This document shows, one piece after another, positions 1-8,779 of a stretch of 64,000 bases of DNA. The position numbers and the translations under genes are program-made. Origin of the DNA: Streptomyces sp. A012304 (GTDB taxonomy: Bacteria; Actinomycetota; Actinomycetes; Streptomycetales; Streptomycetaceae); the NCBI RefSeq assembly GCF_026008495.1, contig NZ_BQUN01000001.1, positions 1 to 64,000 on the forward strand. The letters are read 5' to 3'. A model generated the notes under the pieces. It saw only the letters and a program-made list of their open reading frames with translations. It had not been told where the DNA came from and ran no database searches. Within the stretch, counting starts at the first letter, position 1. Each line of letters starts with the position of its first letter.

Positions 1-241
1 CCCCCCCCCAGCCGTTCCACGAACCGGACCATCTGCACCCCAGGAGCAGCACCATCTCCGGACAGCCCTCCGGCACCCCGCCTGGCCGCCCTCCCGTACC
101 GTCCCGCCCTTCGTAGGCCTTATCCGGCCAAGATGAGCGCGTGGACCTGATGCAGGGCGGACAGCCTGTCGAGCGGATCAGGTGCTTTGGCATGATCCCT
201 ATCGCAGCCTCAGCCTCGCCCACATCAACGGAGTTTTACCC

Positions 242-1213
242 ATGAAGACCGCCCCTCTGGTCGGCGCCGCCTCGGTGCTCTTGGCCCTCGTCCTGACCGG
301 ATGCGGCCAAGACGACGCCCCGGCACCCGCTGCTCCTTCCGGGTCCCGGCAGCCGGCCACGGCCGGCTCGGCCGAACTGCCGGCCGGGATAGCTTCCTTC
401 GGTGCCGCCCAGCCGCTCGAGAGCGGATCGTGGACGGCGACGGTCCGCTCGTTGCAGGAGATGACACCGCCCGCGAAGGACTCGGTGCCCTCCGGCTGGT
501 CCGCGGCCCGCGTAAAGGTGGCGCTCACCAACACCGGGACGGATATCGCTCTGCTGCCCGAGACCTCGGTGACCGTCCGCGTCGGAGAACTCGGCCTCGA
601 GACGAAGCCGTTCACCGGCCCGGGCGTTGCCGGCTTCCCCGAGCCGGACGTCGGCACCAAGGTCAAGCCCGGAGCCACGTTCACCGCCGACTTCGGTGTA
701 GCCGTTCCCCCGCGCAGTGCAGGGCAGCGGGCCACCGTCACGCTCGAGGCGACGCAGGCCGGCCTCGCCCAGGCCGACGCGGTGTTCTTCGAAGGCAAGG
801 TTCCGGGCGCCACCGCCCCCGCTTCGTCCCCTCCCGCGGCCACCGCGGCCGCAGGCGCGAGGCTCTCGCTCGGTCAGTGGTCCCCGGACGGCGTCCGGAT
901 CTCCCCGCTGCAGCTCGCCGCGGACGACAACGGACGCCGCGAGGCCTCCCTCGAGCTGTCGGTACGCAACGACAGTGACGACCCCCGCCCCGGCATGGGC
1001 GTCACCGTGCGGGTCCTGGTCGGCGCCGAGCTCACCACCGCGGACACGGCGTCGGCCGGCCTCGGCTACCACGACGCGCCCATCGCACCGCATCGCACCG
1101 CCACGAGCACGGTCGACGTCTCCGTTCCCTCCCGCGCGGTCCCGGGCCCCGTGACCGTCGACGCGGAACAGCGCGGCGGGGACCGCCTCATGTTCGAGGG
1201 GGCTCTCAAGTGA
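242..1213 (+). CDS. Secreted lipoprotein, two Ig-like/DUF4352-like repeats
   Basis: A 323-residue protein. The N-terminus is a lipoprotein signal: MKT, a hydrophobic stretch, and the lipobox LTGC near residue 20, so it should be lipid-anchored on the outer face of the membrane. A low-complexity Ala/Pro/Ser linker follows. Two similar domains come next (about residues 60-180 and 210-323), each with a pattern like ARVKVALTNTG or ASLELSVRNDS, which resembles the beta-sandwich of DUF4352-type lipoproteins. I chose ATG 242 because the signal peptide begins there; an in-frame upstream start at 182 would bury it. Function is unknown. Its end overlaps the start of the broken gene downstream. Confidence 0.8.
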   Translation: MKTAPLVGAASVLLALVLTGCGQDDAPAPAAPSGSRQPATAGSAELPAGIASFGAAQPLESGSWTATVRSLQEMTPPAKDSVPSGWSAARVKVALTNTGTDIALLPETSVTVRVGELGLETKPFTGPGVAGFPEPDVGTKVKPGATFTADFGVAVPPRSAGQRATVTLEATQAGLAQADAVFFEGKVPGATAPASSPPAATAAAGARLSLGQWSPDGVRISPLQLAADDNGRREASLELSVRNDSDDPRPGMGVTVRVLVGAELTTADTASAGLGYHDAPIAPHRTATSTVDVSVPSRAVPGPVTVDAEQRGGDRLMFEGALK

Positions 1214-1882
1214 TCGGATCCGCCCCGGCCACGGCGCCCGGCCAACACCAAGCCGTCCAGAGAACCCGTCACGACGGGAGGACGGCTGGACAGAGCAAAC
1301 GCATCCAGGCATCCGCACAGGTCACCGTCACCGTCGGCTCCACCACGTGGGCGCAGGCGTCGGGCACGAAACCCTCCGAGGCCGCGGTCCGTACGGACGT
1401 CATCGACGTGCTCCGGCAAGCCCTGCAGCAGGACGTCGTCCTGACGAAGGCGGGTGCCCGCATCGCCGTCAAGCCGTCACCGTGCTCGACAGCGCACCAG
1501 AGATCACCAAATCGGTGAACGCCGCCGTGTTCGAGCAGATCCGCCTGTCCCCCTCCCCCGCCCACGGTCACGCCGACGAGGCCTTGCAGCAGCAGCTAGC
1601 CGCCGGCAAGGCCACCGCGGTGCGCTGCGGCCGCGGCGGGCGCCTCGTGCAGGCCCTCGGCCGCGGTGGCTCCGTCGACTTTCCCCCCGCTCCCGCCATG
1701 TACGCCGACCGGCACGGGCGGCTGACACTGCAGGCCCCCGGCTCACTCAACTGCCCCCGGACGACGCGTGGTTCCACGCCCCCACCGAGGTTGTCGCTCT
1801 GCTGCTGTTCCCACAGCTCGCCGTCCTCCTCGACGGCGCCGACGCCGACGTGATGAGCGGGCTGCGCCGGCTGGTGGCCTGA
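1210..1882 (+). pseudogene. Frameshifted hypothetical gene
   Basis: Coding-like sequence runs through three + strand frames. It begins at 1210 in one frame (segment ending near AGARIAVK), continues in a second from about 1475 (VLDSAPEITKSVNAAVFEQI), and finishes in a third from about 1745 (LTQLPPDDAWFHAPTEVV) to the stop at 1882. Each segment keeps Streptomyces-like codon use only in its own frame. At least two single-base indels are needed to read one protein of roughly 220 residues. I do not recognise the family. Sequencing error is an alternative to true decay. Confidence 0.5.
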
Positions 1883-1902
1883 AACCCGGCGGACGGGATC
1901 TC

Positions 1903-1938
1903 AGGCGCCTGCCCTGAGGGTGAGGTGGGCAGGCGCCT
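1903..1938 (+). terminator. Hairpin terminator
   Basis: A perfect 12-bp stem, AGGCGCCTGCCC at 1903-1914 paired with GGGCAGGCGCCT at 1927-1938, with a 12-base loop. It lies 20 bases after the stop of the broken gene at 1882 and has no T-tract, which is usual for Streptomyces terminators. Confidence 0.7.
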
Positions 1939-2082
1939 CCCGCCGAGGTTCACCCGTGTCCAGGTACTCGGCCAGCGGCCGCGCCCCGGCCGCCGCTCGC
2001 GGGAAAAGTTCCGCCAGCTGTGTCACACGCCGTCTGATCCCGACACCTCTATAGGCGTTGGAGATCCCCGAAGGAGGCCAAA

Positions 2083-2702
2083 GTGACCACAGTGACCGGG
2101 CCCAGGTCCGCGCAGCCTGTCGACGTTCCGGCGCCCATACGACGGGTCCGGGAGGTCGCTGTCTTCCGTAACCGCTTCGGCACCCTGTTCAACGACGATG
2201 TGGTCGCACCGTCGGGCGCCGCCGGCCAGTACCTGCGGTGGCAATGGAACCAGGACGGCGTCGTCGTTGTTCCGGTCGGCTCGGCTGGGTACGCCCTCGT
2301 GCCCTCCTATCGCTACCCCGTCCACGCCGGTCTATCGAGTTCCCGCGGGGCGGCGTCGAGGGCGACGAGGAACTCGCCGCGGCCGCCGCTCGCGAGCTGC
2401 GCGAGGAGACAGGCCTGATCTGCGAGGCGCCGCGCCGGCTCGGCCTCATTCATGCCGACACCGGCATCATCGCCTCCTCGATCCATGTCTTCGTCGCGCC
2501 GGTGGACACCACGGAGACGCAGCCGGCCCACCCGGAGGCCATGGAGTCCGTCAGCGAGCCCGTCTGGATCGCACCCGCGGAGCTGCCCCGCTGGCTGGCC
2601 GATGGCCGGATCACCTGCGGCGTGACGCTGGCGGCGCTCGCCCTGGTCCAGTCCCGGTACCCCACGCTGAGCGCAGGCCATCCCGAGGCCATCGCCGCAT
2701 AG
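2083..2702 (+). pseudogene. Nudix hydrolase with one frameshift
   Basis: The first frame starts at GTG 2083 behind the ribosome site GAAGGAGG and reads to PSYRYPVHAG near 2330. The protein then continues one frame over, SIEFPRGGVEGDEEL, to the stop at 2702. The Nudix box sits after the shift: GGVEGDEELAAAA followed by RELREETGLI, matching Gx5Ex7REUXEEXGU. Joined, the two parts give about 205 residues, the size of ADP-ribose pyrophosphatase-like Nudix enzymes, which cleave nucleoside diphosphates linked to another group. One indel at about 2320-2335 breaks the gene. A sequencing error or a real inactivation would look the same. Confidence 0.75.
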
Positions 2703-2790
2703 GTGCCGTCCTGCCCGGGCGGATCATCCCGCCCACGCCCCTCAGCCCCCAGTAGGAGCGGGCACCCACTCACCGTCCAAGGGATTTCCC

Positions 2791-3186
2791 ATGAAGCCAG
2801 TTTCTGAGGTCGTTGTCTCCGCAGCGCGTGGCAAGGCGGCACGTGTGCGCCGGCTGCTGTGGCGTGGGGCCGGCGCTGGAGGGGCACCCGCCGAGATGAC
2901 CACGGCGCGCGCCATCGGGCGGGCCGTGCTCTTCACGCTGCTCGCCGTCAGCCTCGTCGGCACGCTGATGACGACGATCTACCTGCCGGCGCCATGGGGC
3001 CGCCTGCTGGTTCTGCCCGCCGCAGTCGGCGCCTTCTGCGCGGGTGTCGCCGCATGCCTCTACGCGTTCCTCGCCTCGTTCGCCGTCATCGACGCGGCAC
3101 ACCGGCGCGCCTCGGCGGCCGGTGCTGCGGTGAAGCGCAGCGCGTCACGCCGCGGGAAGGACCAGACATCGGCAGCTGCGAAGTGA
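2791..3186 (+). CDS. Small membrane protein
   Basis: 131 residues with a basic N-terminus of about 45 residues, two hydrophobic segments (about 50-70 and 75-100, the second GRLLVLPAAVGAFCAG onward), and a basic Ser/Lys-rich tail. The likely topology is two membrane passes with both ends inside. No known family is recognised. It stands alone between the broken Nudix gene and the XRE regulator. Confidence 0.65.
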   Translation: MKPVSEVVVSAARGKAARVRRLLWRGAGAGGAPAEMTTARAIGRAVLFTLLAVSLVGTLMTTIYLPAPWGRLLVLPAAVGAFCAGVAACLYAFLASFAVIDAAHRRASAAGAAVKRSASRRGKDQTSAAAK

Positions 3187-3255
3187 TGTCCGCGCAATGC
3201 TGCCTGCCTGCAAATACTCGAACAATCAAAGCGGACAAACCTTTACAAAACGATC

Positions 3256-3284
3256 TTGACGGGCTTGGGGTTCGGTGTCAGATT
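3256..3284 (+). promoter_or_regulatory. Candidate vegetative promoter
   Basis: TTGACG at 3256-3261, a 17-base spacer, and CAGATT at 3279-3284 fit a housekeeping-sigma promoter of Streptomyces. The site sits in an unusually AT-rich stretch (3190-3290). The next gene starts 163 bases downstream at 3448, so a long leader would result. Confidence 0.45.
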
Positions 3285-3447
3285 CGGGTTGATCACCGCT
3301 CAGATTCACGGCGGAGCGGTGGTTGTCGAAGGCTGTGCTGTTGCGGGCGGAGGGGGTGTCAGATGCGCTCAATTGCATCGATGTCGGCCGCGGCGATGGG
3401 GAGCGCGCGGACTCCCCGGACCGTGTTCGTGCGGGAAGGACGTGACG

Positions 3448-3981
3448 GTGGCCGGTCGCGGAGTGACCGACTTTGCTCCGGCCGCGCTGCTGAGCGAACG
3501 CACAGGCGTGAGTCTGTCGCGGGAGGAGTTGGCCCGGTCCGCGTCCCGGTACGAGCCGTGCCTGAGCGCTGCCCATGTCAGCCTGTACGAAGTCGGAGCG
3601 CGCGTGCCGCAGTTGAGCACGCTCGTTGCGTTGGCCAGGGCGCTCGGCGTGGAGATTCGGTCATTGCTGGTGCCGGTCGAGACCGAGGACCTGGCCCGGC
3701 TGCGAGTGGAGGGCGGCGTCCGGCAGCGCGATCTTGCGAGGTCGCTCGGTCTGCCGCAGGCCCGCTGGTCAAGGATCGAACGGGGCGTCCTCATACCGGA
3801 GCCGGCGCTCCTGCGCGAGCTGGCCGAGCTCCTCGGCAGACCCTTCGACGTGGTGGCCCGCTCGGCTCTCCACACCCGGCGCCGCGCCCTGAGGGCGCCT
3901 GCGCGGCCCAAGCGCTGCGGAACACGAGCGGCGAGAGAAATGACCATGCCAGGGCGCAGGTTGGCCGCGTACGCTCCTTAG
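3448..3981 (+). CDS. Double helix-turn-helix (XRE-type) regulator
   Basis: 177 residues from GTG 3448, chosen because GGAAGGA at 3434-3440 lies seven bases upstream; the reading frame is open further upstream without a good ribosome site. Two successive HTH domains are visible: residues about 10-65 (LSREELARSASRY then AHVSLYEVGARVPQLSTLV) and about 75-130 (VRQRDLARSLGLPQARWSRIE). The basic tail has no recognised domain. It is likely a DNA-binding repressor or activator. It precedes the secreted-protein genes and the pilus locus and could control them, but no operator was identified. Confidence 0.75.
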   Translation: MAGRGVTDFAPAALLSERTGVSLSREELARSASRYEPCLSAAHVSLYEVGARVPQLSTLVALARALGVEIRSLLVPVETEDLARLRVEGGVRQRDLARSLGLPQARWSRIERGVLIPEPALLRELAELLGRPFDVVARSALHTRRRALRAPARPKRCGTRAAREMTMPGRRLAAYAP

Positions 3982-4060
3982 TTCGCATGGGCCCCGCTGG
4001 CTGACCCGGGCCTCTCCGGGGGCCGGACGGTGTACTTCCACGACCACGATTGAGGGGGAT

Positions 4061-4657
4061 ATGTCAATGGCACTGTCCAAGGCCGACATCACGAAGGCCG
4101 CGAAGATCCGCACGGCGGCCGCGTTGAGTCTGGGCGCCGCTGTGCTCCTGGCCGGCTGCGGCACCGACTCCGACTCCCCGGCCGCCAAGAAGACGTCCGC
4201 TGCACCCGTCACCAGCACGTCTCCTTCCGCTGATCCGGAGCAGCAGGCCCGGGAGCAGGTGCTGGCGGCCTACCGCGGCATGTGGGCCGAACAGGTCAAG
4301 ATCTACGCCAGCGGGTCGTTCAAGGGCTCGCAGCTGGAGAAGTACGCCGCCGACAAGGCCTTGGCGAAGGTGCGCGCCGCGGCCTTCTACTACCAGAACA
4401 ACGACCTGGTGGTGAAGGGCGAGCCGAAGCTGAAGGACGACCCGAAGGTCACGCTCAGCCTCGGCGGCTCGTCGAAGAGCGCGGTGATCGTCGACTGCGT
4501 CGACAGCACGAACTTCGTGCCCGAGAACCGCAAGACGGGCAAGAAGTCCGAGCTCGACAGCACCAGCCGGCGCAAGGTGCAGACGTCCAAGGCCCAGTAC
4601 GGCAGCGGCAGGTGGATGATCACGGACTCCACGATCGACAAGGGGTCGACATGCTGA
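4061..4657 (+). CDS. Lipoprotein
   Basis: 198 residues with an N-terminal basic segment, a hydrophobic stretch and the lipobox LLAGCG, followed by a Ser/Thr/Ala linker and a domain of about 130 residues (AYRGMWAEQVKIYASG onward). The start is ATG 4061 behind GAGGGGG. The domain resembles the small secreted NTF2-like or Mce-associated proteins often found next to actinobacterial secretion genes, but this is a weak impression. It overlaps the next gene by 7 bases, so the two are probably co-translated and probably belong with the pilus operon. Confidence 0.75.
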   Translation: MSMALSKADITKAAKIRTAAALSLGAAVLLAGCGTDSDSPAAKKTSAAPVTSTSPSADPEQQAREQVLAAYRGMWAEQVKIYASGSFKGSQLEKYAADKALAKVRAAAFYYQNNDLVVKGEPKLKDDPKVTLSLGGSSKSAVIVDCVDSTNFVPENRKTGKKSELDSTSRRKVQTSKAQYGSGRWMITDSTIDKGSTC

Positions 4658-5649
4658 ACCTGCGCGGCCGCGGGGTGCTCCTCGCGGCCGCCGCCGCGGC
4701 CGTCCCCCTCCACCTCGGCCTGTTCGCCGCTCCGGCCTTCGCTGAGGACGGGGACAAGCCCAGCGGCGGCGTCACGTGCCCCGAGCTCGTCCCCGACTGC
4801 GACATCAACGCGGGCGGGGGCGGCGGCCAGGACAAGCCGGACAAGCCGAAACCGGGCGGCAAGCCGAGCGGGGGCGGCGGCGGGTCCGCCAAGTGCTACA
4901 TCGAGTGGGACGACATCGGTGAAGTGCCCTGCTACGACGAGGACATGGGCTGGTTCAACCCGGTCGGTCAGTGCTACTGGGAGATCCTCGAACCACAGCC
5001 GGCGAAGGACGCTGCCGACTGGGAATGGGGCACCGCGGCACCCGACAGCGACGCCGAGCGCGCCAAGGGCAAGGTCTACAACGTGACCTGCCCCGGCGCG
5101 GGGCGGGAGCTCATGGGCGGCAGCACCTGGTCCCTGAACCCGCCGCCCGGGTTCGGAGGCGGTCCCACGGCCGAGGAACTGGCCCAGGAAGCGATCAAGA
5201 AGATGCGCCTGCTGGGCGCCGACATCCGCACCGCGCCGGGGGCCGGCAAGACCGGCCTGGTCGGCATGCCCGTGTGGATCTGGAACAACAAGACCCTGCG
5301 CACCTGGGGGCCCATCACCGACAGCGCCTCCGCGCCCGGCATCACCGTCACCGCGACCGCGACCGTGAAGAAGATCGAATACGTGATGGGGGACGGCGGC
5401 ACCGAGGTATGCACCACCGCAGGCACACCGTACGAGAAGCGGTTCGGCGGACGGCCCAGCCCCGACTGCGGCTACCTCTACACCAAGACATCCGCCTCCC
5501 AGCCGGACAACGCCTTCACCGTCAAGGCGACCACGACCTGGGTCGTCCACTGGGTGGGCGGCGGCCAGGAAGGAGACATCACCACGACGCGGGAGGCCGA
5601 GCCCGCCCAGATCACCATCGGCGAGGCCCAGGCCGTCGCCAAGCCCTGA
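4651..5649 (+). CDS. Secreted protein of the pilus operon
   Basis: 332 residues from ATG 4651, which overlaps the stop of the lipoprotein gene. The signal peptide ends at about AFA/ED (residue 32). A Gly/Lys/Pro-rich linker covers residues 55-85, followed by a cysteine-containing extracellular region of about 245 residues with paired Cys (for example CYIEWDDIGEVPCYDED and CPELVPDCDI). No enzymatic motif is seen. Position directly before the SAF-domain gene suggests an exported component or substrate of the Tad-type system. That role is inferred from context only. Confidence 0.75.
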   Translation: MLNLRGRGVLLAAAAAAVPLHLGLFAAPAFAEDGDKPSGGVTCPELVPDCDINAGGGGGQDKPDKPKPGGKPSGGGGGSAKCYIEWDDIGEVPCYDEDMGWFNPVGQCYWEILEPQPAKDAADWEWGTAAPDSDAERAKGKVYNVTCPGAGRELMGGSTWSLNPPPGFGGGPTAEELAQEAIKKMRLLGADIRTAPGAGKTGLVGMPVWIWNNKTLRTWGPITDSASAPGITVTATATVKKIEYVMGDGGTEVCTTAGTPYEKRFGGRPSPDCGYLYTKTSASQPDNAFTVKATTTWVVHWVGGGQEGDITTTREAEPAQITIGEAQAVAKP

Positions 5650-5677
5650 TGCTCCCGCACCGCGAAGGAAGCCGTTC

Positions 5678-6364
5678 ATGAGCACCACTGCCAAGCCGTC
5701 AGCACCCGACACTGCGCCCCCGGCGCCGGCTCCGCAGTCGCTGGTGCGCCAGCCCGTCGTGCGCCGGCGCCGTTCCAGCTGGATCGCGCTCGGCGTGGCC
5801 GTGATCTGCATATCCGGTGCCGCCGGCGGCTGGCTGTACACGGAGACCAGCCACCGCGAGCCGGTCGTCGCCGTCGCCCGGGACGTGCCCATGGGCGCCG
5901 AGCTGAAGGCCGAAGACCTCGTCGAAGCACAGATCGCCACCGATCCGGCGCTCACCCCTGTTCCGGCCCGCGACCTGAACAAGCTGATCGGCAAGCGCAC
6001 CACGGTGGGCCTGGCCCGCGGCAGCCTGCTGACCCGCTCGTCGGTGACGGACGAGCCCCTCGTGAAGGCCGGGGAGCAGCTGGTCGGTGTCTCGCTCACC
6101 CCCTCGCGGCTTCTGGCGACCCGGCTGAGCCCGGGCCAGAAGGTCAAGGTGATCCATACGCCGAAGGACTCGGCGACCGGGGCAGCCGATGACGACAAGG
6201 AGACCGGGCAGTCGATGCAGGCCACGGTGATCGAGGTGGGCCGCCCGGACAACTCCGGCGCCCGTGTGGTCGACCTCGCCGTCACCCAGCTCGACGGCAC
6301 CCGGCTGGCCATCTGGGCCGCGGCCGGAGAGGTCACCTTGTCGATCGTCCCGGCGGAGGGCTGA
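5678..6364 (+). CDS. SAF-domain protein, CpaB/RcpC-like pilus assembly
   Basis: 228 residues. A proline-rich cytoplasmic head (1-28) is followed by one membrane segment (about 30-50, SSWIALGVAVICISGAAGG) and a periplasm-side SAF domain (about 57-125) with the pattern VAVARDVPMGAELKAEDLVE. CpaB/RcpC proteins of Tad systems share this layout and are thought to link the pilus base to the cell wall. The gene is 28 bases after the secreted-protein gene and 1 base before the CpaE-like gene, consistent with one operon. Confidence 0.8.
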   Translation: MSTTAKPSAPDTAPPAPAPQSLVRQPVVRRRRSSWIALGVAVICISGAAGGWLYTETSHREPVVAVARDVPMGAELKAEDLVEAQIATDPALTPVPARDLNKLIGKRTTVGLARGSLLTRSSVTDEPLVKAGEQLVGVSLTPSRLLATRLSPGQKVKVIHTPKDSATGAADDDKETGQSMQATVIEVGRPDNSGARVVDLAVTQLDGTRLAIWAAAGEVTLSIVPAEG

Positions 6365-6365
6365 G

Positions 6366-7232
6366 ATGGCCGTCATCGCGTTCTGCGGCGCCAGCGGCGG
6401 TCCCGGCACCACCACAACCACCCTCACCGCTCTGCTGACTTGGCCGCTGCCGGGCGGACGGCGGGTCGTGCTGGCCGAATGCGACCCGGACGGCGGGTCG
6501 GTGGCGGCCGGCTACCTCGAGTCCCGCGTCTTCGGCGACCACGGCCTGCACCACCTGCAGATCGCTGACCGCCGCGGCCACTTGGAGGAGGTGTTCTGGC
6601 AGCAGCTGCTGAACCTGTCCGAGCCGGAGGCGGAGGCCAACCGGCTGCTGCTGCCCGGACTGGCCAGCCCGGCCCAGGCCGCGGGCCTGCACCAGACCTG
6701 GCCCCGGCTGGCCCAGCTATTCCGCGACCTGGAGCAGCGCGAGAGCGGCTACGACATCCTCGTCGACCTCGGCCGCTCCGGCGCCGCGGGCGCCGCCAGC
6801 GCCCTGGCCCGCAGCGCCGACCTCACCGCCATCGTGGTCCGCACCACGCTGCGCGCCGTCCACGCGGCCAAGCCCAGGGTCGAGGCCCTGCGCGCGGCGC
6901 TGCAGTTGCACGGACGCGACAGCAGTCGCATCGGCCTCGTCGTGATCGGCGAAGGTCCCTATCGGGCACGCGATGTCGCCGAGCAGCTCCAGTTGCCGAT
7001 CTTCGCGGAGCTGCCGTTTGACGAGAAGGCCGCCCGTGTCCTGACTCACGGCGGCGACGGCGGCCGCGGTTTCGCAGGCGCGCCGCTGATGCGCAAGGGC
7101 GCGGAGATGGCCCGCACGCTCCAGGCTCTGGCCGTGCAGGAGCACCTGCGGCTGCACGCCCCGGCCGAACTGCGCCCGTCCACCGTCCTGCGCCGCCTGA
7201 CGAAGGGAGCTGCTCATGACACAGCGCGGTAG
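6366..7232 (+). CDS. CpaE/TadZ-like ParA-family ATPase
   Basis: 288 residues from ATG 6366. The N-terminus is a ParA/MinD fold with a deviant Walker A, GASGGPGTTTTT, in which the usual GKT lysine is absent. It is followed by VLAECDPDGGS, the acidic switch region of the family. CpaE/TadZ proteins localise the pilus machine at a cell pole, and many have degenerate ATP sites, so the lost lysine fits that role better than plasmid partition. It overlaps the TadA gene by 17 bases. Confidence 0.75.
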   Translation: MAVIAFCGASGGPGTTTTTLTALLTWPLPGGRRVVLAECDPDGGSVAAGYLESRVFGDHGLHHLQIADRRGHLEEVFWQQLLNLSEPEAEANRLLLPGLASPAQAAGLHQTWPRLAQLFRDLEQRESGYDILVDLGRSGAAGAASALARSADLTAIVVRTTLRAVHAAKPRVEALRAALQLHGRDSSRIGLVVIGEGPYRARDVAEQLQLPIFAELPFDEKAARVLTHGGDGGRGFAGAPLMRKGAEMARTLQALAVQEHLRLHAPAELRPSTVLRRLTKGAAHDTAR

Positions 7233-8778
7233 GCCGCTGTTCCCGGGGGCCACCTCCCCCGGGCCGGGCCAGTTTGCGTCCCTCTCGCCTTCCGGCACGC
7301 CGGCCGACGTTCCCGTCGCAGCGGACGGCGGAACGGCCGCGCCGACTGAGCGCACCCCGGCGGTGCTGCCCGGCGCGCCCAGGGCCGCCGGCCGCGCGGC
7401 GCTGTGGGACTGGGCCACGGTGCGGTCCCTGCGGGACGAGCTCAGCGCGCGGATCGCGCCGGAGTACCAGACGTACAAGGAGTCGGCCGGCACGGAGATG
7501 TCGGCCGAGGAGGCCGAGCAGCGCGGCTGGGAGATCATCCAGGACCTCGTGGCGCGCTGGGCCGCCGACTTCTCCGCGGCTCGGCAGATCTCGCCGACGT
7601 CCGCGGACGAGACGAGCCTGGCCCAGGCCGTCTTCGACCTGCAGTTCGCCCATGGTCGGCTCCAGCCCTATCTGGACGACGACGCGGTGGAGAACATCCT
7701 GATCAACGGCTGCGATGACGTGTGGGTGGACTACGCGGACCAGCCCAACCGCAGGGTCGCTCCGATCGCCGAGTCCGACGAAGAGCTCGTCGAGCTGCTG
7801 CAGATGCTTGCCCGGCGCCACGGAGCCGGTGAGCGCAGCCTGTCCAAGGCCTCGCCCACGCTGGCCCTGCGCCTGTCGGACACCTCGCGTCTGCAGGCGC
7901 TGACTGAGGTCACGCCGCGGCCCTACGTCGTCATCCGCAAGCAGCGGGTGCGCGACGCCAGCCTGGAGAAGCTGGTGGAACTCGGCACCATCGACGCGAG
8001 CCTGATGCACTTCCTCAAGGCCGCGATGGCCGCCCGCAAGAACATCATGATCAGCGGGACGCAGGGCGTCGGCAAGACGACCATGCTCATCGCGCTCGCC
8101 CGCGAGATCGACCCCCAGGAGCGGGTCGGCACCCTGGAGACCGAGTACGAGCTGTTCCTGCACGAGATCGGCCACCTTCAGCAGGTCGTGCCGATGGAGG
8201 CCCGCGAGGGCAACGGGGAACGGGTCGACGGGCGGGACGCCGGCGAGATCGAGCTAGCCGACCTGATCGCGCCGTCGCTGCGCATGATGCTGCGCCGCAT
8301 GATCGTCGGCGAGGTCCGCTCGAGGGAGATCGTGCCGATGCTGCAGGCCATGAGCGCTGGCGAGGGCGGCTCGATGTGCACCATCCACGTCAAGCGGGCC
8401 GACGCGGTCTTCGCCCGGATCGCCCAGCTGTGCATCCAGCACGGCGGCGGCATGACGCAGGAACTCGCCTACCTCACCGCCGCCATGGCACTGGACTTCG
8501 TCGTGCACATCCACATGGACGACCGCACCGAGCACGGCGGCACGAAGGAACGGTTCGTCCACCAGGTGCTGGAAGTCACCGGCGAGTTCAGCGAACTGAC
8601 CGGCGCGCCGTCCTTCAACCGGATCTACAGCCCCGGCCCCGACGGGCGCGCGGTGCCCACCGGCATCCAGCCCGCCTGCCTCGACGACCTGCTCCAGGCG
8701 GGATTCCACCCGGAGTGGCTGTCCACGTACCAGAACATCGGGGCCTGGACGGCCCGCCCGAACGGCAAGGTGGCCTGA
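7216..8778 (+). CDS. tadA: TadA/CpaF secretion ATPase
   Basis: 520 residues. A variable N-terminal region precedes the conserved CpaF-type domain. Motifs: DDDAVENILINGCDDVWV (N-terminal domain), Walker A GTQGVGKTT at residues 281-289, the acidic segment LRRMIVGEVRSREI with the Walker B glutamate, and MSAGEGGSMCTIH, the downstream catalytic His box. It is the cytoplasmic hexameric motor that powers pilin polymerisation with TadB and TadC. Length and motif order match actinobacterial CpaF proteins closely. Confidence 0.93.
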   Translation: MTQRGRPLFPGATSPGPGQFASLSPSGTPADVPVAADGGTAAPTERTPAVLPGAPRAAGRAALWDWATVRSLRDELSARIAPEYQTYKESAGTEMSAEEAEQRGWEIIQDLVARWAADFSAARQISPTSADETSLAQAVFDLQFAHGRLQPYLDDDAVENILINGCDDVWVDYADQPNRRVAPIAESDEELVELLQMLARRHGAGERSLSKASPTLALRLSDTSRLQALTEVTPRPYVVIRKQRVRDASLEKLVELGTIDASLMHFLKAAMAARKNIMISGTQGVGKTTMLIALAREIDPQERVGTLETEYELFLHEIGHLQQVVPMEAREGNGERVDGRDAGEIELADLIAPSLRMMLRRMIVGEVRSREIVPMLQAMSAGEGGSMCTIHVKRADAVFARIAQLCIQHGGGMTQELAYLTAAMALDFVVHIHMDDRTEHGGTKERFVHQVLEVTGEFSELTGAPSFNRIYSPGPDGRAVPTGIQPACLDDLLQAGFHPEWLSTYQNIGAWTARPNGKVA

Positions 8779-8779
8779 G

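Noticed and set aside
3218..3223. Isolated TCGAAC half-site upstream of the double HTH gene as an SOS box
   Set aside because: The second half after four bases does not match GTTCGA.
6366..7232. Reading the CpaE-like gene as plasmid partition ParA
   Set aside because: Walker A lacks the lysine, and the gene sits between CpaB-like and TadA genes with overlaps and no ParB.
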